From Bolinopsis microptera (lineage: Eukaryota > Ctenophora > Tentaculata > Lobata > Bolinopsidae): a stretch of DNA of 64,000 nt. The notes beneath the pieces are model-generated. The model did no database searches. It was given only the letters and a program-made list of their open reading frames with translations, and was not told the DNA's origin. Location: assembly GCF_026151205.1 (NCBI RefSeq), contig NC_087082.1:17081401-17145400 (forward strand). Reading direction: 5' to 3'. The position numbers and the translations under genes were made by a program. The number at the start of each line of letters is the position of its first letter. Positions within the stretch are counted from its first letter, which is position 1. Shown piece by piece: positions 11,901 through 22,075 of this stretch.

Positions 11901-14900
11901 TACTAGTGTGGTTACTAGTGTGGTTACTACTGTGGTTACTATTATGGTAGTAACCACAGTAGTGGTCTTACTGGTGAATATCTTGGTTACATCTACCCCT
12001 ACTGCTGTGTTTATTGAACTCCTGTTCTTCTCAATCTGGTGGACAAGGGTACTGTGGTTACTATTGTGGTTACTACTGTGGTTACTATTGTGGTTATAAC
12101 TGTGGTTACTACTGTGGTTACCACTGTGGTTACCACTGTGATTACTACTGTGGTTACTACTGTGGTTACTACTGTGGTTACTACTATGGTAGTAACCACA
12201 GTAGTGGTTTTACTGGTAAATATCTTGGTTACATCTACCCCTACTGCTGTGTTTATTGAACTCCTGTTCTTCTCAATCTGGTGGGCAAGGGTACTGTGGT
12301 TACTATTGTGGTTACTATTGTGGTTACTAGTGTGGTTACTAGTGTGGTTACTACTGTGGTTACCACTGTGGTTACTACTGTGATTACCACTGCACTGTGG
12401 TTACTACTGTGATTACTACTGTGGTTACTATTATGGTAGTAACCACAGTAGTGGTTTTACTGGTGAATATCTTGGTTACATCTACCCCTACTGCTGTGTT
12501 TATTGAACTCCTGTTCTTCTCAATCTGGTGGGCAAGGGTACTGTGGTTACTACTGTGGTTATAACTGTGGTTACTATTGTGGTTACTAGTGTGGTTACTA
12601 GTGTGGTTACTACTGTGGTTACTACTGTGGTTACTGCTGTGGTTACTACTGTGGTTACTACTGTAGTTATTACTGTGGTAGTAACCACAGTAGTGGTTTT
12701 ACTGGTGAATATCTTGGTTACATCTACCCCTGGTGCAGGGCAATTGTTCATTTTTAAAGACTTCATATTTTAATGGTGAGATTTACAAATTTTTTATTCA
12801 AGCTATCACAGAATGCAGACAATTTTCTTAATAATAAAGCTTTTTCAAAGTTTTCAAAGCCTCAATTCACAGAACCCACCCAACTAACCTTTATTTTCTT
12901 CTTGTTTTGTTTTATCTGATCCTCACAGACCACTTCGAGTGCCTCCCAGAAGATCTGCTCCGTCTTGGTCTTGTCCAGATCTTTGTACACTTTTATATCC
13001 GCTTGTAGGTCTTCCAGATCTTGCAGTGATAGGTTCTGTGGAGAATTACAATATTAATTGTTTATTATAGTGACATGATGAAATGTTGGAGTATTTATAT
13101 TGTCTTGGACAGCATGAGTTTAGCTATGCCTTTGACCGTATTATATTAGTACTAGTGGGACGCTAACTCAGTCAGACACTGGACAGGGCGATTTGATTGA
13201 CACGTTCAACTTAACAATTACAGTCGGTCTACTCATACAGGGACGGGATGGTCAAGTTACCAACTTAAGTCACGTGTACCTCGGCACCTGGTTACTTAAC
13301 TCATTTATACCCTCGTCAATATGTTTTCCTCTTAAGCCCTCAGCTAGACCATTCCCAGACTTTCACAAATTCGTAATCATGAGAAGTTTAGCTCTGTGTC
13401 TACTGCTTATTCTCCAGGCTTCTGGAAACAGGACCTCTGTTGATGATATCTTGGATTTAGCTGATGGGGACGATTGTCCCAAAGGTACCTGGTCTGTGGA
13501 CGGAACACACTTTGAAGGAGGTGACGAATGTGAGCAATGCTACGAGGGTGAGTTCGCCAATATGGAGGGTAGTGTTGCCTGTGACATGTGTCCCGCCGGT
13601 ACTTACACCCCCGAGATGGGATACTGGGAGTGCTTGAACTGTCCTGCTGGAGAGATCACGATGGAGAGTGGTAACTACGCTTGCTTCCCCTGTGGTAAAG
13701 GAAAGCACAGCCCCGTTGAGGGTGGAACCGTCTGTGAGGAATGTCTCCCCGGACACTTCCAAGACGAAGAAGGAGCAGCAGGGTGCAAAGTCTGCTCGGC
13801 TGGCCAATACCAGGATGTTGCTGCTTCTACCGACTGTAAACTCTGCCCAGCAGGAACTTCTTCCCCAGCGCAGAGCGGAGCGGTTACTGCTTGTGTTGAC
13901 TGCCCTGCCGGCAGCTACTCCCCTGTTGATGGCTCTGAGTGCCTCCTCTGTCCCGTCCTGAAGTACGGGGATGCAGCTGGAGCTACCGCCTGTAAGGACT
14001 GCCCCTCAAACTCTGATAAAGAAGGAGCTACCGACTGCACCAATACCCTTGCCTGCCCCGAGGGTCAGGTCCCTGTTGATGGAGTTTGTGAAGCTTGTGA
14101 CGCTGGTTACTTTGCCTTACTTGGCGCTGATTCTTGCACCAAATGCTCCAAGGGCTACTACAGCAACATTTCAGGAGCTGCTAGCTGTAGCATCTGCCCC
14201 GTGAAGACCTATGGTGCTGAAGAGGGCATGACAGCATGTCTGCCATGTGACGGCAGGGACAAAAGGATTTCGCGGTTATTTTGGCCAAAAATCGCGGCAC
14301 CGCGACAAGCCAAACTAGGCTAATTCGCGGCTAATTCGCGGCGGGAATATCGAAAATCGCGGCATATTCGCGGCGAAAAATCGAAAAATCGCGGCGAATT
14401 CGCGGCAAAAAATAATGTATTTACAGTGCTTAGTTAGAGTTCACATATTCTTTGACTATTCTATTTGATCGGCTCATGTCCCATGAGGATGTGATCTCAT
14501 CATATGATCTGATACAGGCTGATGGGGGTCCATAACAACAAGAGCTGCCATAACTTTTGACATGATCTCAAATGTTGCAATGTCATACGTACTGTATGAC
14601 ATATCTCGTTATCGATACTATATAACTTTCAACAGACGACAGGAGACATCATCATTCGACCACACTTCACAACTATAGCAATGGAATACTACGAACTTTT
14701 CAATCCAATTCCCATATCCCTACCTAGTCTATCCCCATCTAGTATCCAACCTCTACCCCTTGAAGCTTACATCAACCTGGACGACATCCTTACCCCGGCC
14801 CCCTGCACGAACCTTCTAGAAGTTCTAACCACATCCCGAGGGAAGCCCATGATTGTTCCTTATGTGGTCTACGACGAGATTACATGCTCTAAAAAATAGC

Positions 14901-17900
14901 TTCCCATTGTCAGCATAAAACGATGATTTGCCAAATTCAGCCACTCTCGTGGAAGCTGTTACATTGCCCTGTTTAGCCTGTTTCGAGCGTTTGCTAGACG
15001 AAGGTCCAGCCGGTTTGTCGGCAGGCCGTTTGACAAAGCGGTCCATTATAACAAGCGAATACAATACCAAGCGAATAACGATGACGTTATCGATGACGAA
15101 ATATCTGACAAGTGACGATTCAATAACAACACTGATTTAACATACTGTTCGATTTTTTAATCCATTGTATGTCTTCTGGTCAACTTTATGTCGTTTGGTC
15201 AAGTTTTTTATGTCGTTTGGTCAACTTTATGTCGTTTGGTCAAGTTTTATATGTCTACTGGTCAACTTTATGTCGTCTGGTCAAGTTTTATATGTCTACT
15301 GGTCAACTTTATGTCGTCTGGTCAAGTTTTATATGTCTACTGGTCAACTTCCATATACGATCTCGGAAGGCAGATCTCCCCTTCGCAATACAAGCTCGGA
15401 AACGGGAGCTCCGCCTTCAGAGGTACGTATCGAGAATGACTTGGACAGTCAAAATTTTTCAAAGTTTTTCTGGAAACTACTTTTGTTCATGTTTCATGCT
15501 ACCCTGATCATTATGAGCCGAAAATATTTTTTGGGTTTAAAATTCACACATACCTTTCGATACACGATTTTGGACTCGAGGGCTCCCCTTGTAATGCGAT
15601 CTCGGAAGGCAGGCCTCCCCTTCGCAATACGAGCTCGGAAGCGGGAGCTCCGCCTTCAGAGGTACGTATCGAGAATGACTCGGGCAGAAAATTTTCTAAG
15701 TCAACATTTTTCAAAGTTTTTCTGAAACTACTTTTGTTCATGTTTCTTGCTACCCTGATCATTATGAGCCGAAAATATTTTTTTCGGTGTTCAAAGTTCA
15801 CACATACCCTTCGATACACGATTTTGGACTCGAGGGCTCCCCTTGTAATGCGATCTCGGAAGGCAGGCCTCCCCTTCACAATACGAGCTCGGAAGCTCCG
15901 GAAGCTCGGAAGCTCCGCCTTCAGAGGTACGTATCGAGAATGTACCTAAAATGCGCAAATTTGGTCCTCAGATTTAAAGGAAAATGCGCAAATTTGGTCT
16001 TCAGATTTAAAGGAAAATGCTCGATTTTTCGCGGAGGACTGAAAAATCGCGATTTGTCGCGGAGAATGGGAAATTTCGCGATCTGTCGCGGAAAACGTAA
16101 AAAATCGCGATTTGTCGCGGAGAATGGGAAATTTCGCGGTTTCGTACATGCCGCGAAATCCTTTTGTCCCTGTGTGACGGTAACGATGCAGAGGGTATGA
16201 CTGAGTGTGTCCTGCTGGTCAGATCGTAAAGGATGGTAAATGTGAGGCTTGTGCTGCCGGGCAGTACGAGATTGAAGGACAGTGCTCGCCTTGTGCTGCC
16301 GGATCATTCTCCGACCAAGCTGGCTCTGTGACCTGTGACCTGTGCGTTGCTGGACATTACAGTGCTGAGGGTGCCTCACAGTGTTCGGAGTGCTCTGCTG
16401 GACAATACCAGGACAAGACAGGACAGGCTAATTGTGAGGACTGTGCTGCTGGATACTACGGACCTGCCGCCGCTGCCGCTAGCTGTGTCAAGTGTGCTGC
16501 CGGGTTCTTCAACTCACAACAGGGACAGGCTGCTTGCCAAGAGTGTCCAGCTGGAACCATCACCGAGATTGAGGGTCAGCTCTCCTGCCAGGAATGTGAT
16601 GCCGGAAGCTACTCCATCTCCTCCTCTCAATGTGAGCAGTGTCCTGCCGGACAATTCTCTGACGATAAGGCTGCCGTGTGCTCACTCTGTGCTGCCGGCT
16701 CCTACACCCCTTATGAAGGATCTTCTGGTTGCATGCCCGCCCCTGCTGGTAAATACGTAGACTCGGAGGGTGCTGTTGATGCTAAGGTCTGTCCAGCAGG
16801 AAGTTACTGTGAGGAGGGTGCTGTTGATGCTAAGGTCTGTCCAGCAGGAAGTTACTGTGAGGAGGGCTCTGTCGCTCCTACTGACTGCCCAGCAGGAAGT
16901 ATCTGCGGAGAAGGATCCTCTTCTGGAACACCCTGTCCTATTGGAACATACAACCCCAACGCTGGTTCTGTCTCACTTGATGAGTGCGTTGTGTGTCCTG
17001 CCGGGAGATACTGTGACCAGGCTGGTTTAGTAGCCCCCTCCGGTCTCTGCAGTGCTGGATATTACTGTCCTGCTGGAAGTGAATCTGCTCAAGAGGAGAT
17101 TAGCCCTGCTGGTCACTACTGCCCAGATGGTTCAGTTGAACCCACACCTTGTCCTAGAAGTACTTACAATGAGCTGGCTGGTGCTGTGTCTGCTGATGGC
17201 TGCAAAGCTTGCCCAGAGGGTAAAGAAACTGCCCAGAAAGCAGCAATTTCCGCCGACCAATGCAAAGATATCAACTGTGTTCCGGGATACTTCAGGGATC
17301 CTGATCAAGGCTGCCAGATCTGCCCTAAGGGTACATTCAGCAACATTGCAAACGCTGTCGCTTGCAGGTCCTGTCCTAGACACCAGTACAACTCTGCTGA
17401 AGGAGCTGTACAGTGCATGCAGTGTCCAGACACTGCATTCACATGGTCTGAAAGAACTGACTCTCTGGATGGCTGCATTGGACCCGTTATAGAGGTGTGC
17501 ACCGGAGAAGACATGACTGGAAACTGCTACCGTTACTACGACAACGAAATGCTGGTAAATGTCACAGTAAAATCTGTCAAGGTTATAAGCGGAGAGTTTG
17601 ATTTGTTCGACTTATCCAACAAGAGGGGATACTACACAAAGCTTGCAGAGAGACACGGAGCTCACAACGTGAATCAACTTGGAAGACTCTCCAACGTCGG
17701 ATCCTTCGTTGCCCTCATAAACGACGTGTTCTGCAGCCTGGACCAGGGCTGGAAGTACCATGGATCTATCCGGAAGACCTCAAAGTCTGGCAAGGCCTGC
17801 ATCAACTGGAAGAGGACTCCTGAAGCTGGCAGAGCGGCTCCAAACCACTTCTGTCAGAATCCCTATGGATACGGACACGCTACCAAACCCTACTGTTACA

Positions 17901-20900
17901 TCAGCAAAACAGAGAAAGAAGATTGTGACATCCCGTCCTGTATATGGGACATGGACTGCTTTACCGGTAACGGAGTCCAATACCGAGGAAAGGTTGGTGA
18001 CACAATCAGTGGACACGTCTGCCAGAACTGGAACACTGACTACCCTGTTATCCACAGCTACCACTCTCCCGAATACAACTGGGCTGGTGTAGGTGAGCAC
18101 ACAAATTGCAGGAACCCGAGCCCGGAGAGCGAGGGTAGACCCTGGTGCTTCAAGGACTACTTCTGGTCTTGGTTTGAGATCTGGGATTATTGTGATATTC
18201 CTGCCTGCTCCAGAGCCAAGTTTGATTTCTACCGTTTCTAAGGATGCAATTGATGTATTGTATTAAAATTTATGATTGGTAAAAAGTTTGAATATTAATG
18301 GTATGAAATAAATCGTTGATCTGTTTTATTTGTCAGTAAAAGTATAAAGTAAATGATGTTGCACTTAATGAGTAAAGCTGGCTGCTTAAAGTTAAACGAG
18401 GCTCTCCGCTTTCGGTTCTTCTAACTCCAAGGACCTGAATCTATCTAATATTCCTTTTGTTAACTTGTAAACTTTCTCAATTTCTACAATTTTTATTGAA
18501 TTCTTAATTTGTGATGGAATTCTTGGATGCATAACTTGACACATGAATGCGGATACTGTCGAGGTTATTTAAATTTGATACGGCAGAGAAGTTATATTAA
18601 GTCAGCGAGCAAAATTTGCTAATCGCATGAACCAGTTTTTCCGTTCCTTCCTACTACCTGAATAAACTTGAACTCTTGTTCGAAAAAACAATCCAGTATT
18701 AGTGATTAGGCTCATAATCGTAATTTCATTTGATATTGTTAATGTTTTATCACGATTCTTAAAGTAATGTTGAAGGGTTGGATTAACCGTATTCACTCTT
18801 GCTAACACTGTAAGCAATATATGTTGCCTCTTCTGAACTCTATTTGAGTATTTGTGACGTTATGTGTGACGTTAATCTTGTGTGGTTAAATCAAAAGAAA
18901 AGAAAATCTGACCATTTCAACGTTAAATAATGTGAAAAATGTTTAGGATTAATATGATATTATAACATTACTAGAAAATTCGTGGTCACAGGGAGGAAGC
19001 TAATAGTATTTTTTTGTTAGTAAGTTTAAATCGCTTCAAAATATTCTACACAACCGAAGATACAGCCGATTAAAATGTTGCTCGCACTAAACACAACGTA
19101 ATATCAACAAAACCGATAAAAATGCCGTTTTAACAATCTTTGCACGTCCGGTCCGTGAAACAACCCTCGTTACCATGGTTACTGCAACATTTTGCTTTTT
19201 ACCGAATTTGCACGTGGGCGGTCGTACAGAAAGAATTCTCTGAATTATAAGTAAGACTAGAAAACCCGTGGTCATAGGGAGGAAGCTAATAGTATTTTTT
19301 GTTAGTAAGTTCTTAAGTTTAAATCGCGTCAAAAAATATCCGTCACAAACAAAGATAAAGCCAATTAAAATGTTGCTCGTACTAAACACAGCGTAATATC
19401 AACAAAACCGATCAAAATGACGTTAAAATAATCATTGCACGTGCACGTGCGTGTAATAACCCTCGTTACCATGCAGTTACTACGCAAGTTCATATTTCGT
19501 CTAATTTGCACGTGGGCGGTCGTACATACATACAGAAAGAATTCTCTGAATTATAATATAGATTGTACCGTATTAGATTAGTATTATTTACATAAGTGCA
19601 AAAAATGTACCTTATAATAAATGGACTAAATAAAAAGTAGCTTCATTTCTCGATTGAATGACTGAAATGTACATCTTCTTTGGGTATATTTTAAGGTCGG
19701 AGCGTGTTAGAATTTAAAAATGTTAGAATATATAAATGTTAGTATTTGTAAATGTTAGTATTTATAAATGTTAGTATTTATAAATTATCACCTGAACGAC
19801 ACTGAGAGGTTCCCCCACAATCTCGGTAGCAGTACTATCGTTAGCATGGTGGATGTAGTACGCTAGCAGGTCAATAGGGTTTGCTCTGTTGTTCTTTATC
19901 CTCAGTTCAGATCTCAACCTTGCTTGTTCCAGATGAAACTGTAGAGAGAGAGTGGTTTGTGATAAAGTCTAAACGCGATATCTAGCTAGTGCTTGCTGGC
20001 GTTAGAAAGCGCTGTCTAACGCCAACTAGCACTAGATATCACGATAAGACTATCGAAAAAGGACCGAGATAGTTGGTGTTGTGTTTTGTAGTTCTGGGTA
20101 AGTTTTGTATTACAGGTTATCTTAAGTAAAGGTGATTTTATAAGCGTCTCTCATTCTCCAAATATGAAAAACCTCAGGACTCAGAAACTGAACTCAAAGA
20201 TTTGTCGGTATAATGAAAATGGATAAAATCAAGATGTCATAACATTTAAGGAGCATTATAAGACATACCCCGACCCCCCGGCCACAGCCCCCTACATAAA
20301 ACTCACCTGGCCCTCTTGTTCCTGCCACTCCTTGAACATTTCCCTCTCCTTCTCCAGTCTCTCTCTGTCCAACTCCTCAGCACGTGCCGCTTGTTCCATC
20401 TCCCTTTCCTCTCGTCGCCGCTGTACCTGAGTAATAACCACAGTAGTAACCACAGTAATAACCACAGTAATAACCACAGTAATAACCACAGTAATAACCA
20501 CAGTAATAACCACTGCACCTGACCCATCATTCAAAGCTTAGCATTTAGGATAATATAATAGCAAATAGATTAATTTAATATTTATTTTATTACGTATCTA
20601 TTTATTTTATTTTTAATATTCTATTATTTCAGATTTATTGTAAGCGAAGGTAATACGATAGAAATACACAATAATTAAAGATGTATCTAATCACTTTAAA
20701 GCCTAGGTTTTAAATATTACGATTAAAAAAGCGATGCTTGTAACGAAGAATGTACATTTCTTAAAGCTAGACCTCAACAAGCCGTACAGCTTACCTTCCA
20801 GAGTTCAATTTTCTTCTCTTTCTCCTTCATCTGAGCGAAGAGTTCCCTGTCTCCCTCATCCAACTGGTCTAATCCCACCTCTTCTTGCTTCTTCTTCCAC

Positions 20901-21283
20901 ACAAATGCTTCATCTGGGATGCAGAGGTTAACTCAAATATGGTCTTAAATATTTATTCTGCTTTAAGGGAGAACGTGGGACAAATTGAGAAGGTTAAGAA
21001 TGTTGAGAATGTTGATGGTAAGAGTAGTTATTTGGATCTAAAGTGATAAGGTATACAATAACAGTTGTTAATCAGCTCCAGTAAGTTATATAGATTGTTC
21101 AAAAATTAACTAAACGGTATAAATTTACCAGTAATATCACGTACCCTTGTTTGATTGAGGGAGCTCTATTTGAGGTTCTGCTTTTACCACTTCCTCCTTA
21201 ACCCCTTCCTCTTGTGAGTCGTGGTGTTTCCTTTTCTTCTTCTTCTTGTCCTTCTTGTGTTTCTTGTGGTGATCTGATCCCAT
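8950..21283 (-). CDS. CACTIN: Cactin, complete 12-exon gene
   Basis: Cactin is a conserved nuclear protein associated with the spliceosome and with NF-kappaB/Toll signalling. Exons (high to low): 21145-21283, 20795-20913, 20307-20426, 19792-19938, 12889-13035, 11698-11865, 11379-11471, 10799-11072, 9812-10011, 9551-9646, 9330-9406, 8950-9100. They sum to 1731 bp (576 aa), all joining in phase with GT/AG sites. The N-terminus is Lys/His-rich (MGSDHHKKHKKDKKKK). DEAFVWKKKQEE, a charged coiled coil (REEREMEQAARAEELDRER) and the FHLEQARLRSELRI mid-domain follow. The C-terminus has WADKYKPRKPRFYNRVHT, GYEWNKYNQTHYDQDNPPPK, AGPPYEAIAFKVLNKEWEYS and ends FQFKKYRYRR, the family signature. It is shorter than the human protein (758 aa). 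Exon 9's acceptor is uncertain because it is embedded in a minisatellite. Intron 4 (13036-19791) contains an opposite-strand gene. Confidence 0.95.
10012..10440 (-). repeat. 12-bp minisatellite in CACTIN intron 8, against exon 9
   Basis: About 36 copies of a 12-mer reading GTAACCACAGTA on the gene's strand. Each unit contains CAG followed by TA. Cutting at any of them is compatible with the phase left by exon 8 and adds four codons (TTVV-type) per unit without a stop. The array therefore forms a ladder of in-frame candidate 3' splice sites. The long Thr/Val frames in both directions here are products of this repeat, not genes. Confidence 0.9.
11866..12745 (-). repeat. Composite array in CACTIN intron 5: minisatellite plus four partial copies of exon 6
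   Basis: The same 12-mer alternates with copies of the first part of exon 6 (the codons for GVDVTKIFTSKT). The true exon lies at 11698-11865. Partial copies lie at about 11963-12035, 12203-12290, 12455-12530 and 12690-12735. The first three also repeat the acceptor context (CCACCAG) and the whole first 24 codons. The outermost copy keeps only GVDVTKIFTSKT, preceded by different sequence. Spacing is about 170-250 bp. All decoys run into Thr/Val repeat codons rather than the rest of exon 6. Confidence 0.88.
13379..14253 (+). CDS. Secreted GCC2/GCC3 cysteine-rich protein, N-terminal part (interrupted by transposon)
   Basis: Intronless frame starting at the Met of a clear signal peptide (MRSLALCLLLILQASGN); the upstream in-frame extension lacks a secretory start. 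After residue ~30 come about seven ephrin-receptor-like GCC2/GCC3 repeats of ~45 residues, each with a CPAGTY/CPAG core and C-x2-C spacing (CDMCPAGTYTPEMG, CKVCSAGQYQD, CKLCPAGTSSPAQ). The gene lies on the + strand inside CACTIN intron 4. The coding sequence is interrupted at base 14253, within the codons for LPCDG, by a hAT-like insertion. It resumes after the duplicated target at 16181. Role unknown; such proteins are usually extracellular matrix or immune-type factors. Base composition is GC-richer than the surrounding intron. Confidence 0.85.
14825..15070 (-). pseudogene. CGGBP1/BED-like zinc finger remnant of a hAT transposase
   Basis: An 81-codon frame on the minus strand. From MDRFVKRPADKPAG it passes through VTASTRVAEFGKSSFYADNG to KLFFRACNLVVDHIRNNHG. 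The order (MDRF start, basic linker, EFG, DNGKLFFxxCNxVVDHxR) resembles the N-terminus of CGGBP1, a vertebrate DNA-binding protein known to derive from hAT transposases. Only the first zinc ligands are present; the frame then stops, so the finger is truncated. Confidence 0.65.
15170..15350 (+). repeat. Minisatellite inside the hAT element
   Basis: Tandem copies of a unit alternating GTCTACTGGTCAACTTTAT and GTCGTCTGGTCAAGTTTTAT with small variants. Short overlapping frames here are repeat-derived. Confidence 0.85.
15355..15930. repeat. Tandem block of the 2.1-2.9 kb repeat family
   Basis: About two and a half units, each with ATCTCGGAAGGCAGGCCTCC, GAGCTCGGAAGCGGGAGCTC and GAGGTACGTATCGAGAATGA, spaced about 250 bp apart and separated by the TTTTTCAAAGTTTTTCTG segment. 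The related units at 2080-2870 sit in an element with different termini, so this is a repeat that travels inside several transposons. Confidence 0.8.
16181..18241 (+). CDS. Secreted GCC2/GCC3, crystallin-like, double-kringle protein, C-terminal part
   Basis: Continuation of the 13379 gene after the transposon. The 678-codon open frame starts at about 16205; a 2-base excess (GTGTGTCCT where GTGTCCT would keep phase) near 16205-16211 puts it out of frame with the first half. It carries about a dozen more CPAG-type repeats, including a perfect 48-bp (16-codon) tandem duplication at 16766-16861. There follows a ~75-residue stretch (CTGEDMTGNCYRYY ... SVKVISGEFDLFD) resembling a beta/gamma-crystallin fold. 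Two kringle domains follow, with ACINWKR...CQNPYGYG...PYCY...CDIPSC and CQNWNTDYP...CRNPSPESEGRPWCF...CDIPAC. It ends at TAA 18239-18241; AATAAA follows at about 18306. The combination of domains is unusual. As assembled the gene is disrupted. Confidence 0.85.
16766..16861 (+). repeat. 48-bp perfect tandem duplication in coding sequence
   Basis: Two identical 48-bp units encoding the 16-residue EGAVDAKVCPAGSYCE segment. In frame; a recent slippage or unequal exchange product. Confidence 0.9.
18242..18969. other. 3' UTR of the kringle gene and CACTIN intron 4 sequence
   Basis: Contains the polyadenylation signal AATAAA (about 18306) for the + strand nested gene. The rest is AT-rich with no supported coding region. 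Confidence 0.6.
18970..19560. repeat. Two diverged direct repeats of about 290-305 bp
   Basis: Units 18970-19255 and 19256-19560 share ACTAGAAAA, GGAGGAAGCTAATAGTATTT, AAAATGTTGCTCG, ACCCTCGTTACCATG and GCACGTGGGCGGTCGTACA in the same order and end in AGAATTCTCTGAATTATAA. They are adjacent, in CACTIN intron 4. No coding potential. Origin unknown; possibly a tandem MITE insertion. Confidence 0.85.
19977..20040. repeat. Strong inverted repeat (hairpin) in CACTIN intron 3
   Basis: Arms GATATCTAGCTAGTGCTTGC+TGGCGTTAGA and TCTAACGCCA+ACTAGCACTAGATATC around an AAGCGCTG loop. The arms pair almost fully. It could be a minimal foldback element or an RNA stem in the intron. Confidence 0.75.
20430..20515 (-). 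repeat. 12-bp minisatellite in CACTIN intron 2, against exon 3
   Basis: About seven copies of the same 12-mer family, ending directly in the acceptor TTACTCAG of exon 3 (20426). Its orientation relative to the gene is opposite to introns 5 and 8: here the gene strand reads GTGGTTATTACT, there GTAACCACAGTA. Confidence 0.9.
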
Positions 21284-22075
21284 GCTATGTGTGTTGCTTG
21301 AGTAAATTAGCTAGAAAAAGTTAAAAAGATTAGTAAACATGATATTTAATCTGTATTGTGCAGGGCTAAACTACATTCTACAATGAGGTAGGGCTAAACT
21401 ACAATCATAACATGAATTAAAGTTGTTGGTCTCGACGCTGTTTGTAATGCAGATTGCAGTAGTAGAACAAAAGTTATACAGTACTAGAAGTATAAAAGTT
21501 ATTATAGTTGTTAAAGTTTTCGACACAGATTAAATTCAGTAATGTGTAGATCATATTAAAAATAACAATTTCATGTACTCACTTGACACTAAACAAAAAT
21601 CAACTCAGTTATCAAATTAGTATTGTCAGCACCGATTAAAAGTTTCTTACAAAATGCATTGTCACCAAAAAATGCATTTTTATCAAAATGTAATAACATA
21701 TTGTCGAAAATAGATAAAATTGATTTAGCTAACAAGAATGTAAAATTACAAACATAATGAATTGTTCCACTCAACTTCCACCAGGAATTTGTCTAAAACA
21801 ATCAATATTCATCAAGACAGCTTTACAATTCAACACTACTAAACTATTACTACAACTGTGTTCAGTTATCATTCTTCTCAGTAAGCAGGTACTCTGTTTC
21901 AATTAAATATTGCTGTTCTATCTTGTTATATTAAATTATAATTGAAAGATTTATTTTCTCGTTTAAAACAAAACACAGCCTGAGACTTCTCATTTAATTG
22001 AAACTGTAACAGAAACTAACCAACCGCATTTAAAACAAGTGTGTCACCATTCCATGCACTAAGTCGTATATACGT
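21284..22075. other. Intergenic region upstream of CACTIN
   Basis: AT-rich. Should contain the CACTIN promoter (minus strand), since the first coding exon ends at 21283. No TATA-type element can be assigned with confidence, and no coding region is supported. Confidence 0.4.

Larger units (their letters stand above)
14254..16172. mobile_element. hAT-type DNA transposon, non-autonomous, inserted in coding sequence
   Basis: 1919-bp element with perfect 22-bp terminal inverted repeats beginning CAGGGACAAAAGG and an exact 8-bp target duplication TGTGACGG (14246-14253 and 16173-16180). TSD length and the CAGGG end are classic for hAT. Subterminal regions are rich in TCGCGG motifs. Inside, on the minus strand, lies a remnant of a transposase N-terminus (14825-15070). 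There is also a minisatellite (15170-15350) and a tandem block of the repeat family seen at 2.1-2.9 kb (15355-15930). No catalytic domain is visible, so movement would need a transposase from elsewhere. The intact TIR and TSD suggest a fairly recent insertion. Confidence 0.93.

Noticed and set aside
11869-12773. Several 60-114 codon frames rich in TVV, WLLL or GYYC
   Set aside because: All are readings of the same minisatellite and partial exon copies in CACTIN intron 5.
13193-13378. N-terminal extension of the kringle gene frame
   Set aside because: Open by chance; the Met at 13379 starts a proper signal peptide.
14681-14899. 72-codon + strand frame inside the hAT element
   Set aside because: Overlaps the CGGBP1-like frame on the other strand; no recognisable features.
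15921-16379. 152-codon minus-strand frame
   Set aside because: Crosses the transposon boundary and reads TCGCGG subterminal repeats antisense to the kringle gene.
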